Below, piece by piece: positions 1-9,400 of a stretch of DNA of 42,657 nt (position 1 is the first letter of the stretch; every line of letters begins with the position of its first letter). The translations under genes and the position numbers were made by a program. The stretch is from Akkermansia muciniphila (GTDB taxonomy: Bacteria > Verrucomicrobiota > Verrucomicrobiia > Limisphaerales > F1-80-MAGS106): NCBI GenBank assembly GCA_945865375.1, contig CAMBEJ010000027.1, positions 1-42,657 of the forward strand. The letters run 5' to 3'. A model generated the notes under the pieces. The model made no database searches. It was not told the origin of the DNA and saw nothing but the letters and a program-made list of their open reading frames with translations.

Positions 1-2
1 TC

Positions 3-119
3 GCTTTCATCGAAGGAAGGCAGAGGGCGGTTGTGGAAAAGATTCTGAAACACTGCGGGCTGTGGAAAGAAGAATCCGATCGAGCCCCGCCGCAGGTTCA
101 GGGCAGAACCGGAGGCTGA
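3..119 (+). CDS. IS91-like transposase, C-terminal tail (cut by window edge)
   Basis: An open frame enters from the left edge and stops with TGA. It gives 38 residues containing AFIEGRQRAVVEKILKHCGL followed by a Trp and a charged, Pro-rich end. This resembles the conserved end of IS91-family (Transposase_32/Y2) transposases, where a zinc-ribbon region is followed by a 'FIxxxxVxEKILxHLGLW' tail. Only the tail is in the window, so the catalytic HUH and tyrosine motifs cannot be checked and I cannot tell whether the element is intact. The first in-window codon is internal. The call rests on motif recall only. A GC-rich hairpin lies about 140 bp downstream and could belong to the element's end. 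Confidence 0.55.
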   Translation, partial: AFIEGRQRAVVEKILKHCGLWKEESDRAPPQVQGRTGG

Positions 120-261
120 AGCTGAAATAGTAACAGTAAAAAGGAGGGGCACATCGGTGAAACGTTGCAGAGACCTCTGAATGCTCTCCTTTGTCTGCAA
201 ACTCTGAAAAAGATGGGAGTTCCGCCCTGAATCTACTTTCCGAAGAGGATCATGGAAGATC

Positions 262-298
262 GAGCCCCTCGGTGGGCCGTCGAGCCCACCGAGGGCTC
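262..298. other. GC-rich hairpin downstream of the transposase tail
   Basis: The arm GAGCCCCTCGGTGGGC (262-277) pairs with GCCCACCGAGGGCTC (284-298) across a 6-nt loop, with one bulged C. No T-run follows on either strand, so it is not a textbook intrinsic terminator. IS91-like elements carry hairpins near their ends, so it could mark the element boundary, but that is inference. The rest of 120-699 shows no convincing gene, only this hairpin, a dispersed repeat and a small tandem duplication. Confidence 0.5.
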
Positions 299-312
299 AC
301 CAAGGCTTCAAA

Positions 313-407
313 CCTCCTTTTCTCATCCTTCTCCCAGCGTTCTTTCTTGCTCCAAGCCATCGCCAAGATCTATGCTGGAAAGCATCCGAAACCAAAGTCC
401 TATCAAT
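313..407. repeat. 95-bp dispersed repeat, left copy
   Basis: This segment aligns without gaps to 4222-4316 in the same orientation, with 10 mismatches in 95 positions by hand count. The most conserved stretch is the right end, ATCCGAAACCAAAGTCCTAT. The complement can be read as a short peptide beginning IDRTLVSD in both copies, but I regard that as incidental. It lies in non-coding DNA before the amidohydrolase gene. Confidence 0.75.
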
Positions 408-627
408 AAAGTAGAGGTGCGGCGTGAGTGGATTTCGCTGTTTCGGTCCACGAATATCGCCCGCAAAGCACCGCGCCGAGTCCTCGCGCAGAAGCGCATC
501 CTCAATGTCCCAACGCCAGTGCATCGTCAGATCGCCTCGCGCTGTGTCGGCGAGATCCAGCAACCGTTCTTTTCCAGCACGCCGAACAGAAGTCACCAAG
601 GTTTCTTTGCGAGATCCGAGCGATTGC

Positions 628-661
628 GCGGAGTTGTTTTACTTGCGGAGTTGTTTTACTT
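628..661. repeat. Perfect 17-bp tandem duplication before the amidohydrolase
   Basis: The unit GCGGAGTTGTTTTACTT occurs twice head to tail (628-644 and 645-661). It ends about 40 bp before the chosen start codon of the M20 gene, so it lies in the probable promoter region. A weak sigma70-like pair, TTGCCC (661-666) and TACACT (685-690) with an 18-bp spacer, overlaps its right end, but TACACT is only 10 bp from the ATG. Confidence 0.7.
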
Positions 662-699
662 TGCCCGTCCGGTTTCAAACAGCCTACACTGGCCGCCTC

Positions 700-2151
700 A
701 TGAATCAAAAGCTGCTGGCTTGCCGCTTCCTCGTCACCTGCCTCACGTTGGCTTCCGCCATACTCGCTCAATCCCAGACGCACCGGGAAGACGTTCTGAG
801 ACGAATTGATGCGACCAAGGGCACTTACGAGGACATCGCCCTGAAGATCTGGGGCTTTGCCGAGGTTGGCTTCCAGGAGACCAAGAGCTCGGCACTGCTG
901 CAGGCTCAGTTGAAAAAGGAGGGCTTCAACGTCCAGGCAGGCGTGGCGGCGATGCCCACCGCTTTCACCGCCAGCTTTGGGAGTGGACATCCCATCATCG
1001 CGATTCTCGGCGAATTCGACGCGCTGCCCGGCGTCGCGCAAGCCGCCGTCCCTGAGCGATCGCCAATCGAAGGCCAACTGGCCGGCCACGCCTGCGGCCA
1101 CCATCTGTTTGGGGCCGGTTCCAGCGAAGCCGCGGTCGCCGTGAAGGACTGGATGAAGGCCACCGGACAGAAAGGCACCCTTCGGTTCTACGGGACTCCG
1201 GCGGAAGAAGGCGGCTCCGGCAAGGTCTACATGGTGCGGGCCGGCCTCTTCAACGACGTCGATGCCGTTCTGCACTGGCACGCGGGAGATCGCAACGAGA
1301 TCACCATGACCAGTTCGCTGGCGAACAAGTCGGCTAAGTTTCGTTTTCACGGCATCGCCTCCCATGCCGCCGCCGCGCCCGAGCAGGGTCGCTCCGCGCT
1401 CGATGGTGTCGAAGCGATGGATTACATGGCGAACATGATTCGCGAGCATGTTCCTGACAGCACTCGCATTCATTACGTGATCACCAAGGGCGGCGAGGCG
1501 CCGAACGTCGTGCCTGCCTTCGCCGAGGTTTACTACTACGTGCGCAGTCCAAGCCGCGTGATCAACCAGGCGGTTTTCGAACGCATCGAGAAAGCCGCCC
1601 AGGGCGCGGCGCTCGGCACGGGCACCACGGTTGACTGGGAGATCATTCACGGGGCCTACGAGTTGCTCCCCAACGCCGCGCTCGGCCAGGCCATGCATGA
1701 CAACCTCACGGCTGTGGGCGGCGTTCATTATGACGACAAGGAAAAGACCTTCGCCGAGAAAATCGGCCACACCCTGGCTGGCGGGAAGGCGGCGGCGCTT
1801 GAGCTCGCCTCCGGCATTCAGCCCTTCGACCCGCGAGCCCGGCCGGGACCGGCGTCGACCGATGTTGGCGACGTGAGTTGGACGGTGCCGACCGTGGGAC
1901 TCAAGACCGCCACGTGGGTTCCAGGCACACCCGCGCATAGCTGGCAGGCCGTCGCCTGTGGCGGAATGTCCATCGGCGCCAAAGGCATGGTGGTCGCGGC
2001 CAAGACGATCGCGCTGACCGCCATCGATCTTTTCACCAAGCCCGAACTCGTTGCCAAGGGCCGGGAGGAATTTGAGAAACGCCGCGGACCTGACTTCAAA
2101 TACGCGCCCTTGCTTGGAGATCGCAAACCGCCTCTGAACTACCGAAACTAA
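700..2151 (+). CDS. M20 family amidohydrolase, AbgB-like, exported
   Basis: The product is a 483-residue M20/M28-type metallohydrolase, closest in my recognition to AbgB, subunit B of p-aminobenzoyl-glutamate hydrolase, which cleaves amide bonds of small acyl-amino acids. Metal-site motifs are visible: EFDALPG (105-111), GHACGHH (129-135), PAEEGG (167-172) and HWHAGD (192-197). A lid/dimerisation domain follows, and a C-terminal GTPAHSWQ segment resembles the closing metal-ligand region of AbgB. Length matches AbgB (about 480). I start it at 700, not at upstream in-frame codons, because MNQKLLACRFLVTCLTLASA then reads as a signal peptide ending ILAQSQ. Cytoplasmic AbgB lacks such a leader, so export to the periplasm is inferred. 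The gene stands alone and no abgA partner is adjacent. The true substrate is unknown. Confidence 0.88.
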   Translation: MNQKLLACRFLVTCLTLASAILAQSQTHREDVLRRIDATKGTYEDIALKIWGFAEVGFQETKSSALLQAQLKKEGFNVQAGVAAMPTAFTASFGSGHPIIAILGEFDALPGVAQAAVPERSPIEGQLAGHACGHHLFGAGSSEAAVAVKDWMKATGQKGTLRFYGTPAEEGGSGKVYMVRAGLFNDVDAVLHWHAGDRNEITMTSSLANKSAKFRFHGIASHAAAAPEQGRSALDGVEAMDYMANMIREHVPDSTRIHYVITKGGEAPNVVPAFAEVYYYVRSPSRVINQAVFERIEKAAQGAALGTGTTVDWEIIHGAYELLPNAALGQAMHDNLTAVGGVHYDDKEKTFAEKIGHTLAGGKAAALELASGIQPFDPRARPGPASTDVGDVSWTVPTVGLKTATWVPGTPAHSWQAVACGGMSIGAKGMVVAAKTIALTAIDLFTKPELVAKGREEFEKRRGPDFKYAPLLGDRKPPLNYRN

Positions 2152-2483
2152 CCTGCGGGAAGATTTCTATTGTCAGCAATGCCGTCGGCATTCGGCCCTC
2201 TCCGATGAGGCCAGTTCAGGCCTGGCTCGTTTGAGAATACGATCGTCACGAAGCGAACGATCTCCGCAGTGGCCAAGACCATTCGTGTCATCAAAACTCC
2301 AATAATCATTGAGACAAAACGGCAATGAGGTTGAGCGCCGGATTGAACTTCGTGATTTCCTTGATTTTCCACGCTTGCCTCGGTCATGTGAATCCTCATT
2401 ATTTCGGGTTGAGGATGCCGCGCGTTATCTATTGGTGAACAACGAGGCGGTTGAAGCCCTGCTCCCGACATGCAAAACAATCG

Positions 2484-2930
2484 ATGCTCAACGTAATGGG
2501 CGTGGAATTGAGCCAGGCGGAACTCAAGGCAATTGGCCAGAGCGGGGGTTCGACTCCGAGACCATCGCTTCCCCCAAACTGTTTCAGCATCTGTTTTTCT
2601 CGGAACAAGGGGTGCGTCAGGCTCTGACATCCCTCACAGAAACAGAAACCCTGGGGCTGCATTTGTTGAGCCTCCTGGGTGAAGAAGTCGAGTTGGACTT
2701 TTTTAAACGGCTCTATCCCGGTCTGGTCCTGTCCGGCTATGAACGCAGTTTTACGGAGAGCCATAAGGCGCTCTTTCAAAAAGTCAAAGCGCAGCTTATC
2801 CGCCGCGGGATTCTGCTGTTCGGAGCCCAGCCCAAAGGCATTCAGAATAACTCGGTTTTGGAACCAACACGGTTTGTTTTTCCTGGGGAGTTCGTCCCGC
2901 TTCTGCCGACGCCATTCCAGGCACGCCGTC
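2484..2930 (+). pseudogene. Frameshifted gene remnant, SAP/helicase-N-terminus-like
   Basis: Two adjacent frames look coding and join at a run of five G (2544-2548). The first starts at ATG 2484 and reads MLNVMGVELSQAELKAIGQS, reminiscent of a SAP motif. After the G-run the sense continues in another frame: RGFDSETIASPKLFQHLFFS, then about 100 plausible residues rich in Leu-based heptads, ending near EFVPLLPTPFQ. Adding one G would fuse them. The style recalls the N-terminal domain of XPB/Ssl2-like helicase-associated proteins, but I cannot name it. The coding signal stops near 2925-2945, where it meets the 3' end of the opposite-strand AlbA_2 gene, so the gene also lacks its C-terminus. The 330 bp before it (2152-2483) shows nothing convincing. 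Confidence 0.38.
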
Positions 2931-4143
2931 ACGACGGGTTGTCGGAGAACCGCCGTGATTTGCCGATCCGAACAGCGACCGAGGCGGGGTCGAAGGCAAA
3001 CCGGGCCGGCTCGTTGCCATTGCGCTTGAGTGATTCCTGGGCGTCCAGCACCCCACGACCGAAGCGGTTCACGTAGCCGAGGGTTTTCAACGCCTCGGCG
3101 AGAATTGGATTCCGGTAATCCGTCTCGCGCGGAAAATTCTCGGGTGAGGCCTGCCCGCAGAGACCGCCGGGATTCTTGATTTCGATCAGGTCCTCGTAGC
3201 AGTGAAAACGGACCGGAGCATTCGACTCATAACTCCGGTGGCAAACAGCGTTGAGCAGGAACTCCCGCAGCGGCGCGGTCGGGTAGTCCCAGACGGTTTC
3301 GTCACGCAGGGTCGAAACACGAATCGGGCGCGCCTCGAGAACCCCGTCCAGAAGGGCGTCCAGGCTGCGGATCACTCCGATCAGGTTTCCGCCCAGTTCG
3401 CGGGAGACTTTCACCGGGTCGGAGAGTTGGCTGCCGTCGATCCGCAGGTACTGCACGTAGGCTCCGGGCAGGAAATGCGACGGGTGCTTTCCAAACAGCA
3501 GCACTCCCGCATGGGTCGGACAATCCCTCCCGAGGTCGTAGAACCGCAGCGCCGCCATTTGTTCCCCGATGCTCCGATTGTTGGCCCTGATGATTTCGTC
3601 CGCCACCGCAGCTTTGCGATACACATGAAGGAACAGATCAATTTCGAGGTCGTCCAGCCTAGCCTCGGAACACGGACGGGCGTCGAAGGTGCGCGCCATG
3701 GCCACCCGCCGCTCCGAGAGAATCCGCTCCTCCGTTTCGTTGGCCACGGCCCGGCGCGGACCGACGCGGATGAAAATGCGCCCACGGCTCCGGACCGGTG
3801 GCAGGTCGGAAGGCTGAACTTCCATCACGACTACATCCCCTGATCCATCCTTCAAGCGGACTTTGGTCACACTCAGGGCAGGCAGTGGAAGGATCTCGCC
3901 GTCCTGACGCAGCCCGGCGAGATTGCGCAGCAGTTCGTCCGTGGCTTTCAGTCCGCACGCCTTTCCGTTCTTGTCCTCCACACCAATGAGCAAATAACCA
4001 GGCTGGCGATGATTGGGGAAATCGTTGGCGAAGGCGCAAATCGCCTTGCGGAACTTGGTCGTGTCGTGGGTCGAGATCGTCCGCTCGACCCGGTCGGATT
4101 CCAAGTCGGCCATCAAATTGAGCAGTTCGTTCTCGCTGATCAT
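2929..4143 (-). CDS. AlbA_2 / HATPase_c_4 putative DNA-binding protein
   Basis: The product is a 404-residue protein of the Schlafen AlbA_2 domain family, often mislabelled as RecG-like or 'putative transcriptional regulator'. The AlbA_2 domain spans about residues 15-135 and includes LLIGVEDKNG (51-60) and RIFIRVGPRRAVA (122-134). A GHKL-type HATPase_c_4 region follows: REFLLNAVCHRSY (293-305) carries the Asn/His motif of the ATP lid and LIEIKNPGGL (319-328) the glycine-containing loop. RNPILAEALKTLGYVNRFGRG (344-364) is the typical C-terminal segment. Family members act as regulators or defence-associated effectors, and the role here is unknown. There is no clear Shine-Dalgarno sequence. 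The start is set by good N-terminal homology from MISENELLNL. The short Arg-rich end after residue 390 abuts the remnant on the other strand. Confidence 0.8.
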   Translation of the reverse strand: MISENELLNLMADLESDRVERTISTHDTTKFRKAICAFANDFPNHRQPGYLLIGVEDKNGKACGLKATDELLRNLAGLRQDGEILPLPALSVTKVRLKDGSGDVVVMEVQPSDLPPVRSRGRIFIRVGPRRAVANETEERILSERRVAMARTFDARPCSEARLDDLEIDLFLHVYRKAAVADEIIRANNRSIGEQMAALRFYDLGRDCPTHAGVLLFGKHPSHFLPGAYVQYLRIDGSQLSDPVKVSRELGGNLIGVIRSLDALLDGVLEARPIRVSTLRDETVWDYPTAPLREFLLNAVCHRSYESNAPVRFHCYEDLIEIKNPGGLCGQASPENFPRETDYRNPILAEALKTLGYVNRFGRGVLDAQESLKRNGNEPARFAFDPASVAVRIGKSRRFSDNPS

Positions 4144-4221
4144 GCGCGTTTCGGTTTCGAGATCAGATTCTATCGACGTCCTCCAGGAAGACCAGACGAA
4201 AGCCAGCTGTGATTGAACCCG

Positions 4222-4316
4222 CTCCGTTTCTCATCGTTTTCGCAGCGTCCTTTCTTGCTCCAATCCATCCCCAAGATCTATCCTGGAAAACATCCGAAAC
4301 CAAAGTCCTATCAATT
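4222..4316. repeat. 95-bp dispersed repeat, right copy
   Basis: Second copy of the element at 313-407, same orientation, offset 3,909 bp. It sits between the divergent AlbA_2 start codon and the 3' end of the DUF4038 gene, and its last two bases overlap the stop codon of that gene. Confidence 0.75.
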
Positions 4317-5712
4317 ATCGGCGCAAAGGACGGCGGATCGGCCGTCCGTCGAGGACCAGAACCCAATCGCCGTCTCCGGCGCTGTTGCGGCCTGGTGGAA
4401 GGAAATCGTGCCGCCCCACGTTCGGAAGCTCAGCCTTCGTTTCGTTCACATTGCGAAGCACTCCACTAACCGGGTCAAACCAGCTTGCCAGAACGGGCAA
4501 TTTGAACTTGGAAAGATCCAAGGTCACGAGTCGCGGCGACGGCAGGTAGGCGAGGAGCATCACGCCTTCTGGATCGGCAGCCACGGCCGCGTAATCATCG
4601 CCCCCAGGACTTGTCGTCTCGTTGAAATCGCCGAAACCGGCAGGCATCCAGACGTGGTCGAAATCCGGAACCAACCGCTGCCATCGCACCGATCCAAGCA
4701 AGCTGGCAAGGTGCGACATTGAGCGTGACGTCTGCGAATCGAGTGCGGCCTCCCAGCCTTCCTCAAAACGAGAAAACGGCCGGTCCGCCGCCGTGTGACC
4801 GGAGGCACCGCTCAACATCGCCCACCAGGCTTGCCGGCGTTGGACCTGGGGTGCCGGCGTGCGTTCGCGATCATAACCTGCGTTCCCGAGGATCAAAGGC
4901 AACGTCGGTTGAGCCTGATAGTCGCGTTTTGAGTTGCGATAAACATGAAACTGCTTTTGCTCGACGCCGAGAGAATCCGGGGAGGAGTCACAAGAATAAT
5001 TCACGGTCAACCAAGGCTCTCCCGAGAGCCGTTCCCGGCTCGGCGTGGAGGACCCACAATGCGCGGCGTGCAACCGGTGAGTGGGCGCCGTTTCGCGGAT
5101 CCCTTCGGCGATCGATCGGATCTCTTCCAGCCACGGCTGCGGATCGGTATCTCCCCCGTGCAGCCAGAGGATGTTTTCGAGGCGTTTAAATTTGCGGCCC
5201 AGATACCTGCCATACTCGAGGCATTTTGCGGTTCCGTTTGTTTTGACCACACCGCGCCATCCTCCGTCACAGCACCCCAACCATACGGGGTTCACCGCCA
5301 CAAACATGCCTCGGCTGCCCGCGTAGCGAATGATGCCTGCCACCCGGTCGAAATAGCGATCGTTCGGGGTCGCAAAGTCGCCCGGAACTCCGAAAGGCTC
5401 TAAACCTTTCGAGAACTTGCCGAACCCCTCCTCGGGAAGAAGCTGCGCCTGCAGGACAGTAAAACCACGAGCCAATCGATCCTCCAAATACCGCTTTAGG
5501 ACGGCATCTTTCTGAAGGAACAATCCCCATGGAGAATCTCCCACACAAAGAAAGGGCTCCTTCTTTTGGTCTTCAAGAAAACGACCATTTTCACTCACTC
5601 GCAAAGGAAACTCCACAGCCGCCAGCATTCCTGTGGCGGAAGCAAAACAGAGTGCGATCGCCAGGGCGACGCTCGATACAATCGACGGACGCAGTGCAAT
5701 ACCGTAAGTCAT
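4315..5712 (-). CDS. DUF4038 glycoside-hydrolase-like secreted protein
   Basis: The product is a 465-residue exported protein with an N-terminal signal peptide (residues 1-32, ending ATGMLAAV). The core matches the DUF4038 TIM-barrel family (GH140 apiosidase-like): RFLEDQKKEPFLCVGDSPWG (44-63) is the typical opening. The strand ILWLHGGDTDP precedes the family's conserved loop, and a downstream stretch reads QRRQAWWAMLSGASGHT. A small C-terminal beta domain ends with GDGDWVLVLDG, the usual Collagen_bind_2-like close. Members act on plant or algal polysaccharide side chains, and the substrate here is unknown. The gene ends inside the dispersed repeat and is not obviously in an operon. The 131 bp between it and the next gene holds no clear feature. 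Confidence 0.85.
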   Translation of the reverse strand: MTYGIALRPSIVSSVALAIALCFASATGMLAAVEFPLRVSENGRFLEDQKKEPFLCVGDSPWGLFLQKDAVLKRYLEDRLARGFTVLQAQLLPEEGFGKFSKGLEPFGVPGDFATPNDRYFDRVAGIIRYAGSRGMFVAVNPVWLGCCDGGWRGVVKTNGTAKCLEYGRYLGRKFKRLENILWLHGGDTDPQPWLEEIRSIAEGIRETAPTHRLHAAHCGSSTPSRERLSGEPWLTVNYSCDSSPDSLGVEQKQFHVYRNSKRDYQAQPTLPLILGNAGYDRERTPAPQVQRRQAWWAMLSGASGHTAADRPFSRFEEGWEAALDSQTSRSMSHLASLLGSVRWQRLVPDFDHVWMPAGFGDFNETTSPGGDDYAAVAADPEGVMLLAYLPSPRLVTLDLSKFKLPVLASWFDPVSGVLRNVNETKAELPNVGRHDFLPPGRNSAGDGDWVLVLDGRPIRRPLRR

Positions 5713-5843
5713 ACGCGAGCATTAAGCCCAAAAGAATCCTCCCGGGCAACTACAGCATGCGCACTTCTAATCATGATCCATAGGGGCCGTGGATCGAAAC
5801 CCGCAACGTGACTCACCGCTTTCCGAGGCGTCAGGTTCTTCAA

Positions 5844-6419
5844 TCAATTCGTGATGAGGGGTACGATGCCCGGTGCCGAAACGACTTCGGCCCCGTTCTC
5901 CGAAAGATGTCGCGCTATGATGGTGACACGATTTTGAGTGGGCTTATGGTCCCCCCACGCAAGCGCGAACCGATATCCGGCTCCGATGGAAGTGCGCTGG
6001 ATCAGCGCGCGGAGTTGCTTTGGCTCGAAAACCCATGTTTGCAAGGGCTTTGCGGCTGCCATCTCAGCTGGCTTGACGGTTCCGTCATACATCACCATTT
6101 CCAACCTACCGCGGGTGATGGGAGCCGCTTCCGAGGCTTTTCTTGAACTGGCGTAAACCCGCGCTCCAAAGCCATCCGGGCCTGGCTTTCCATCCATGTC
6201 CAAGGCGACGGCTGTCACCAGGAGATGCAATTGCTCGACCGTTCCAGAAACCGGCGCGCTGTCGCGACTCCTCGAGCTCCCGCTCGAGGCGCAACCGTTG
6301 AAACTCAGGGCGACAAGGACCCCTGCGAGAGTCACCGCTCCTCCCAGGCTCCGAAAGCGCTGGAATGCAAACGCTGCGAAGGCGCCCCACGCCCTGACAA
6401 AAAAAGCGACCCTGTTCAC
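5844..6419 (-). CDS. Putative lipoprotein encoded after giant gspD
   Basis: A 191-residue protein whose GTG start lies four bases after the gspD stop codon, so it is very likely translationally coupled to gspD. The N-terminus has a hydrophobic stretch (about 25-42) ending in SFNGC at about residue 43 with Ala-Ser-Ser after it. This could be a lipobox, although Asn at -2 is unusual. The rest (60-185) is a soluble domain with alternating beta-strand-like segments such as QLHLLVTAVALDMDGKPG. I do not recognise a family. The position suggests an outer-membrane accessory, for example a pilotin-like or secretin-binding lipoprotein, but nothing in the sequence proves that. A later start is unlikely because no other Met precedes the conserved-looking domain. 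Confidence 0.7.
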   Translation of the reverse strand: MNRVAFFVRAWGAFAAFAFQRFRSLGGAVTLAGVLVALSFNGCASSGSSRSRDSAPVSGTVEQLHLLVTAVALDMDGKPGPDGFGARVYASSRKASEAAPITRGRLEMVMYDGTVKPAEMAAAKPLQTWVFEPKQLRALIQRTSIGAGYRFALAWGDHKPTQNRVTIIARHLSENGAEVVSAPGIVPLITN

Positions 6420-6423
6420 AGAA

Positions 6424-9400
6424 TTAAATGCCGGGATCGTCGAGGTTTCGGCGGTGATTCCTTGACTCAGGAGGTAGTTTCACCCGCGGCGATTTCCTGG
6501 GATCATCTGAAGGAAACAACGGGTCCACAATCTCGTTTTGAAGTTGATCCCGCTTGATTTCATCTTTGATCCGGGACGAACGCAATTGTTCGTCCGTCAT
6601 CTCCCGTGTATCTTTGGTGATGGCCATGGCCTCGTTTTTGGTGAGCACCTGAGGTGTCAGAAGGATCAACAGCTCGCGCCTCTCCTTTTTGACGCGGCTG
6701 GTTCGGAACAGGTAGCCCAGCCCGGGGATATCCCCCAGCCAGGGAACTTTCCGAACGCGTTTGTCATCGGTCGTTCCAATCAGACCGCCTATCAAAATGG
6801 ATTGCCCGCTTTGGACGCTGACTGTCGTGCTGGCGATGCGCTGGTTGAGAATGGGCACCTCAGCGTTGCGGTTGATCTGCACAGTGGAACTGCTGATGGT
6901 GCTGTTGGTCGTGCCGACCTCCATTTTCACAAAGCCATCGGGAGCGATGCGGGGAGTGACCTTCAAGTTGACACCCACGTTTTCGTACCGGAAAGAGTTG
7001 ATGGTGTCCCCCTGGGGTGTGACGCGGCTGTCGGTGATCAAGGGAATTGTCTGACCCACATTGATCAACGCAGGTTTGTTGTCCGCCGTCACAATCTGCG
7101 GACGGCTCAAGACTTCAAGACGTCCCTTCTCCTGAAGGGCGCGAAAAAGAAAACTGTAGTCTCCACCCGTGACCGCCGATGAAAACCCAGAAGTGATCCA
7201 CTTGGACGCGCTGATATCCACACCCGCTGCGAAAGGCGTGCTGTTGTAAGTCCACTCGAGGCCAAGATCGAGTCCGTCATCCAGGGATACCTCCGCGATG
7301 AGGACCTGAATCAGAACCTGGGGCTGAGCTTGGTCCAGCTCGTCGATGAGGGATCGGATCTGCTCAAAATACCGGGGGCTTGCTGAGAGAAGCAAGGTGT
7401 TGCTGGTCGGTTCGGGGACCACGGCAATCTCCCTTTCTAACATCCTTTGAGCGGTTCCGGAGGCTTCGATACCCAACACCTGAGTCACTTTCTGCCGTTC
7501 CTGATCCAGAAAAGTCCTGACGGCTATGGAAACATCGGAGGCCTGAGCGTTGCGAAGTCGCACCACCTCGGTTTTCCGCTCCTGTGCCGGACTTGAATCC
7601 AGGGAGTCAATGATCTGGGAAACCAGCTCGACGTAATCCTCGGTGCCCCCGACCAGCAGACTGTTCGTGCGTGCATCGATCGACACGGTGAGGGCGGTTT
7701 GCTCATCGGTCCCCAGGACGGCGGAAGCCATCTGGGACTCCCCTCGCCCGGCGCCAGGGCCGCTGAAGGAAGGCCTCACCAGCGTGTATTGAATCGATCG
7801 CATACCTGCGGAACCTGTCCCCGGCGTCGCCTGCATGTGAAACATCGCGGTCAGCAGCTCCGAAGTCTGGCGCGCGTCGGCGTTCACAAGATTGAACACC
7901 TTGATCTTGGCCTTGCGATGGGACGAGTTGTCCAGGCGGGTGATGATCTGCTCGAGCAAACCCATGTAATCCACCGGAGCAGAAACGATCAGGGAGTTTT
8001 CCCGCGGTTCCGCAGTGATCAAAACCGCTTCCTTAAGCGCCGAAGTGACAAGCTCCTGCCCGCGCTCGGTTTGGGTGATGAACTGCAAGACCGACTGGGC
8101 GTTGGGACTCTGCTCGCTCAATGGAGTGGGCTTGGTGTTCAATGAGGTGGTCAGGATGGTTGCCAGCGACTCAGCGCGCGCGTAGCGGAGTGCGAACACC
8201 CGGATCTCGCTGACCCGGGCAACCTGGTCCGTGTCGAGCTTCTTCACCAGCTCCCCGATGCGTTTCACATCCACTTCACCGGCGCTCACGACGATGGCGT
8301 TCATGCGTTCGTCGGCGCTCACCGCGATGGGAAGAGTCGTCCCGGGCGTCCCTTCGCGATAGATGCTTTGCACGGTGGCTGCGACGCGGCGGGCATCCGC
8401 TTTCACGAGCGGAAACACATGCACCGACAGCCCCACGTCAGCAGGTTCGCTGTCGAGGCTGGCGAGGAGCGATTCCACAATGGTCATGTCCTCCACCGAA
8501 GCCCCGACAAGCAACGCATTGACCCAGGCGTCAGCAACGATCGTGATCGGGTCCAGGGGTTCCCCTTTCACCTTGGGTGGACGATTCGCGAAGATGGGCT
8601 GCAGCGTGCTCTGAAGCTTTGTGGCTGTGGCCTTTTTGAGAGGAAACACCCGGAAGTTCAGTCGCGAAAAAACGCCTTCTCCATCGAGTTGCTGGATGAC
8701 GCGGTCAGCGGTGTCGAACGCTTCCCTCCCGCCGGTTACCACGAGCATGTTAACACGGTCATCGGGGATCACGGACACCGGGACAAGCTTTTCTCCGGCG
8801 TTGATAGCCACCGTGTCAGCAGCCTTTTTCGCCTGGAAAAACTGTGTGAGAGTCGCCGCCAAAGTGCTGGCCCGAGCGTGCTTCAGGGAATAGAGCCGCA
8901 CATCTCCTCCAGCGGTAAAGTCCTTGTTGTCAACGCGACGGATGACCTCGCGGACCAACGCCAGATTTTCCGGACTGGCGGACACAATGAGAGTGTTGCT
9001 GCGGGAGTCCACGCTCAGTGCGAGCGCGTCGCGACCCATGGCTTTCCCTGTGGTGCCTGCGGGCAGCCCTGGACGGTAAAGCCCTTGATCGACCAACGAC
9101 TTGAGCAGGCTCAACACCCGTTGCGCATCCGCGAACTGGAGCGTGAACGTTTCGAAAACACCGCCGGGGATGACCGGCTCTGAATCGATCTTCTGGAGCA
9201 GGCTCTGGATCAGTTCCACGTTCTCCCTGTTGGCCGAAACGATGAGGGCATTATTCAGCGGATCAGGTTCAACTTTGACCTGATCAGCAGGGATCGGGGC
9301 CTGGCCCGGCAGCACCTGCGCCCGCATTCGGGCGGCAAAAAGGCTTTCGATCATAGTGGCCACCTTCGCGGAATCGTTGTGTTTGAGAGGCAGCACCGTG

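Noticed and set aside
297..599. Minus-strand frame of 100 codons including the dispersed repeat
   Set aside because: The first half reads plausibly but the second half is repeat-encoded, and there is no ribosome site or recognised motif. A gene remnant cannot be excluded.
502..1938. Long minus-strand frame (478 codons) opposite the M20 gene
   Set aside because: It is the antisense shadow of a gene with clear metal-binding motifs and has Arg/Gly/His-rich low-quality protein sequence.
5775..5795. GATCCA / TGGATC inverted repeat between the lipoprotein gene and DUF4038 gene
   Set aside because: Only 6 bp arms and no T-run; too weak to call a terminator.
5781..5816. GGATCGAAACC-like stretch resembling a tRNA T-arm
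   Set aside because: No acceptor, D or anticodon arms could be found around it.
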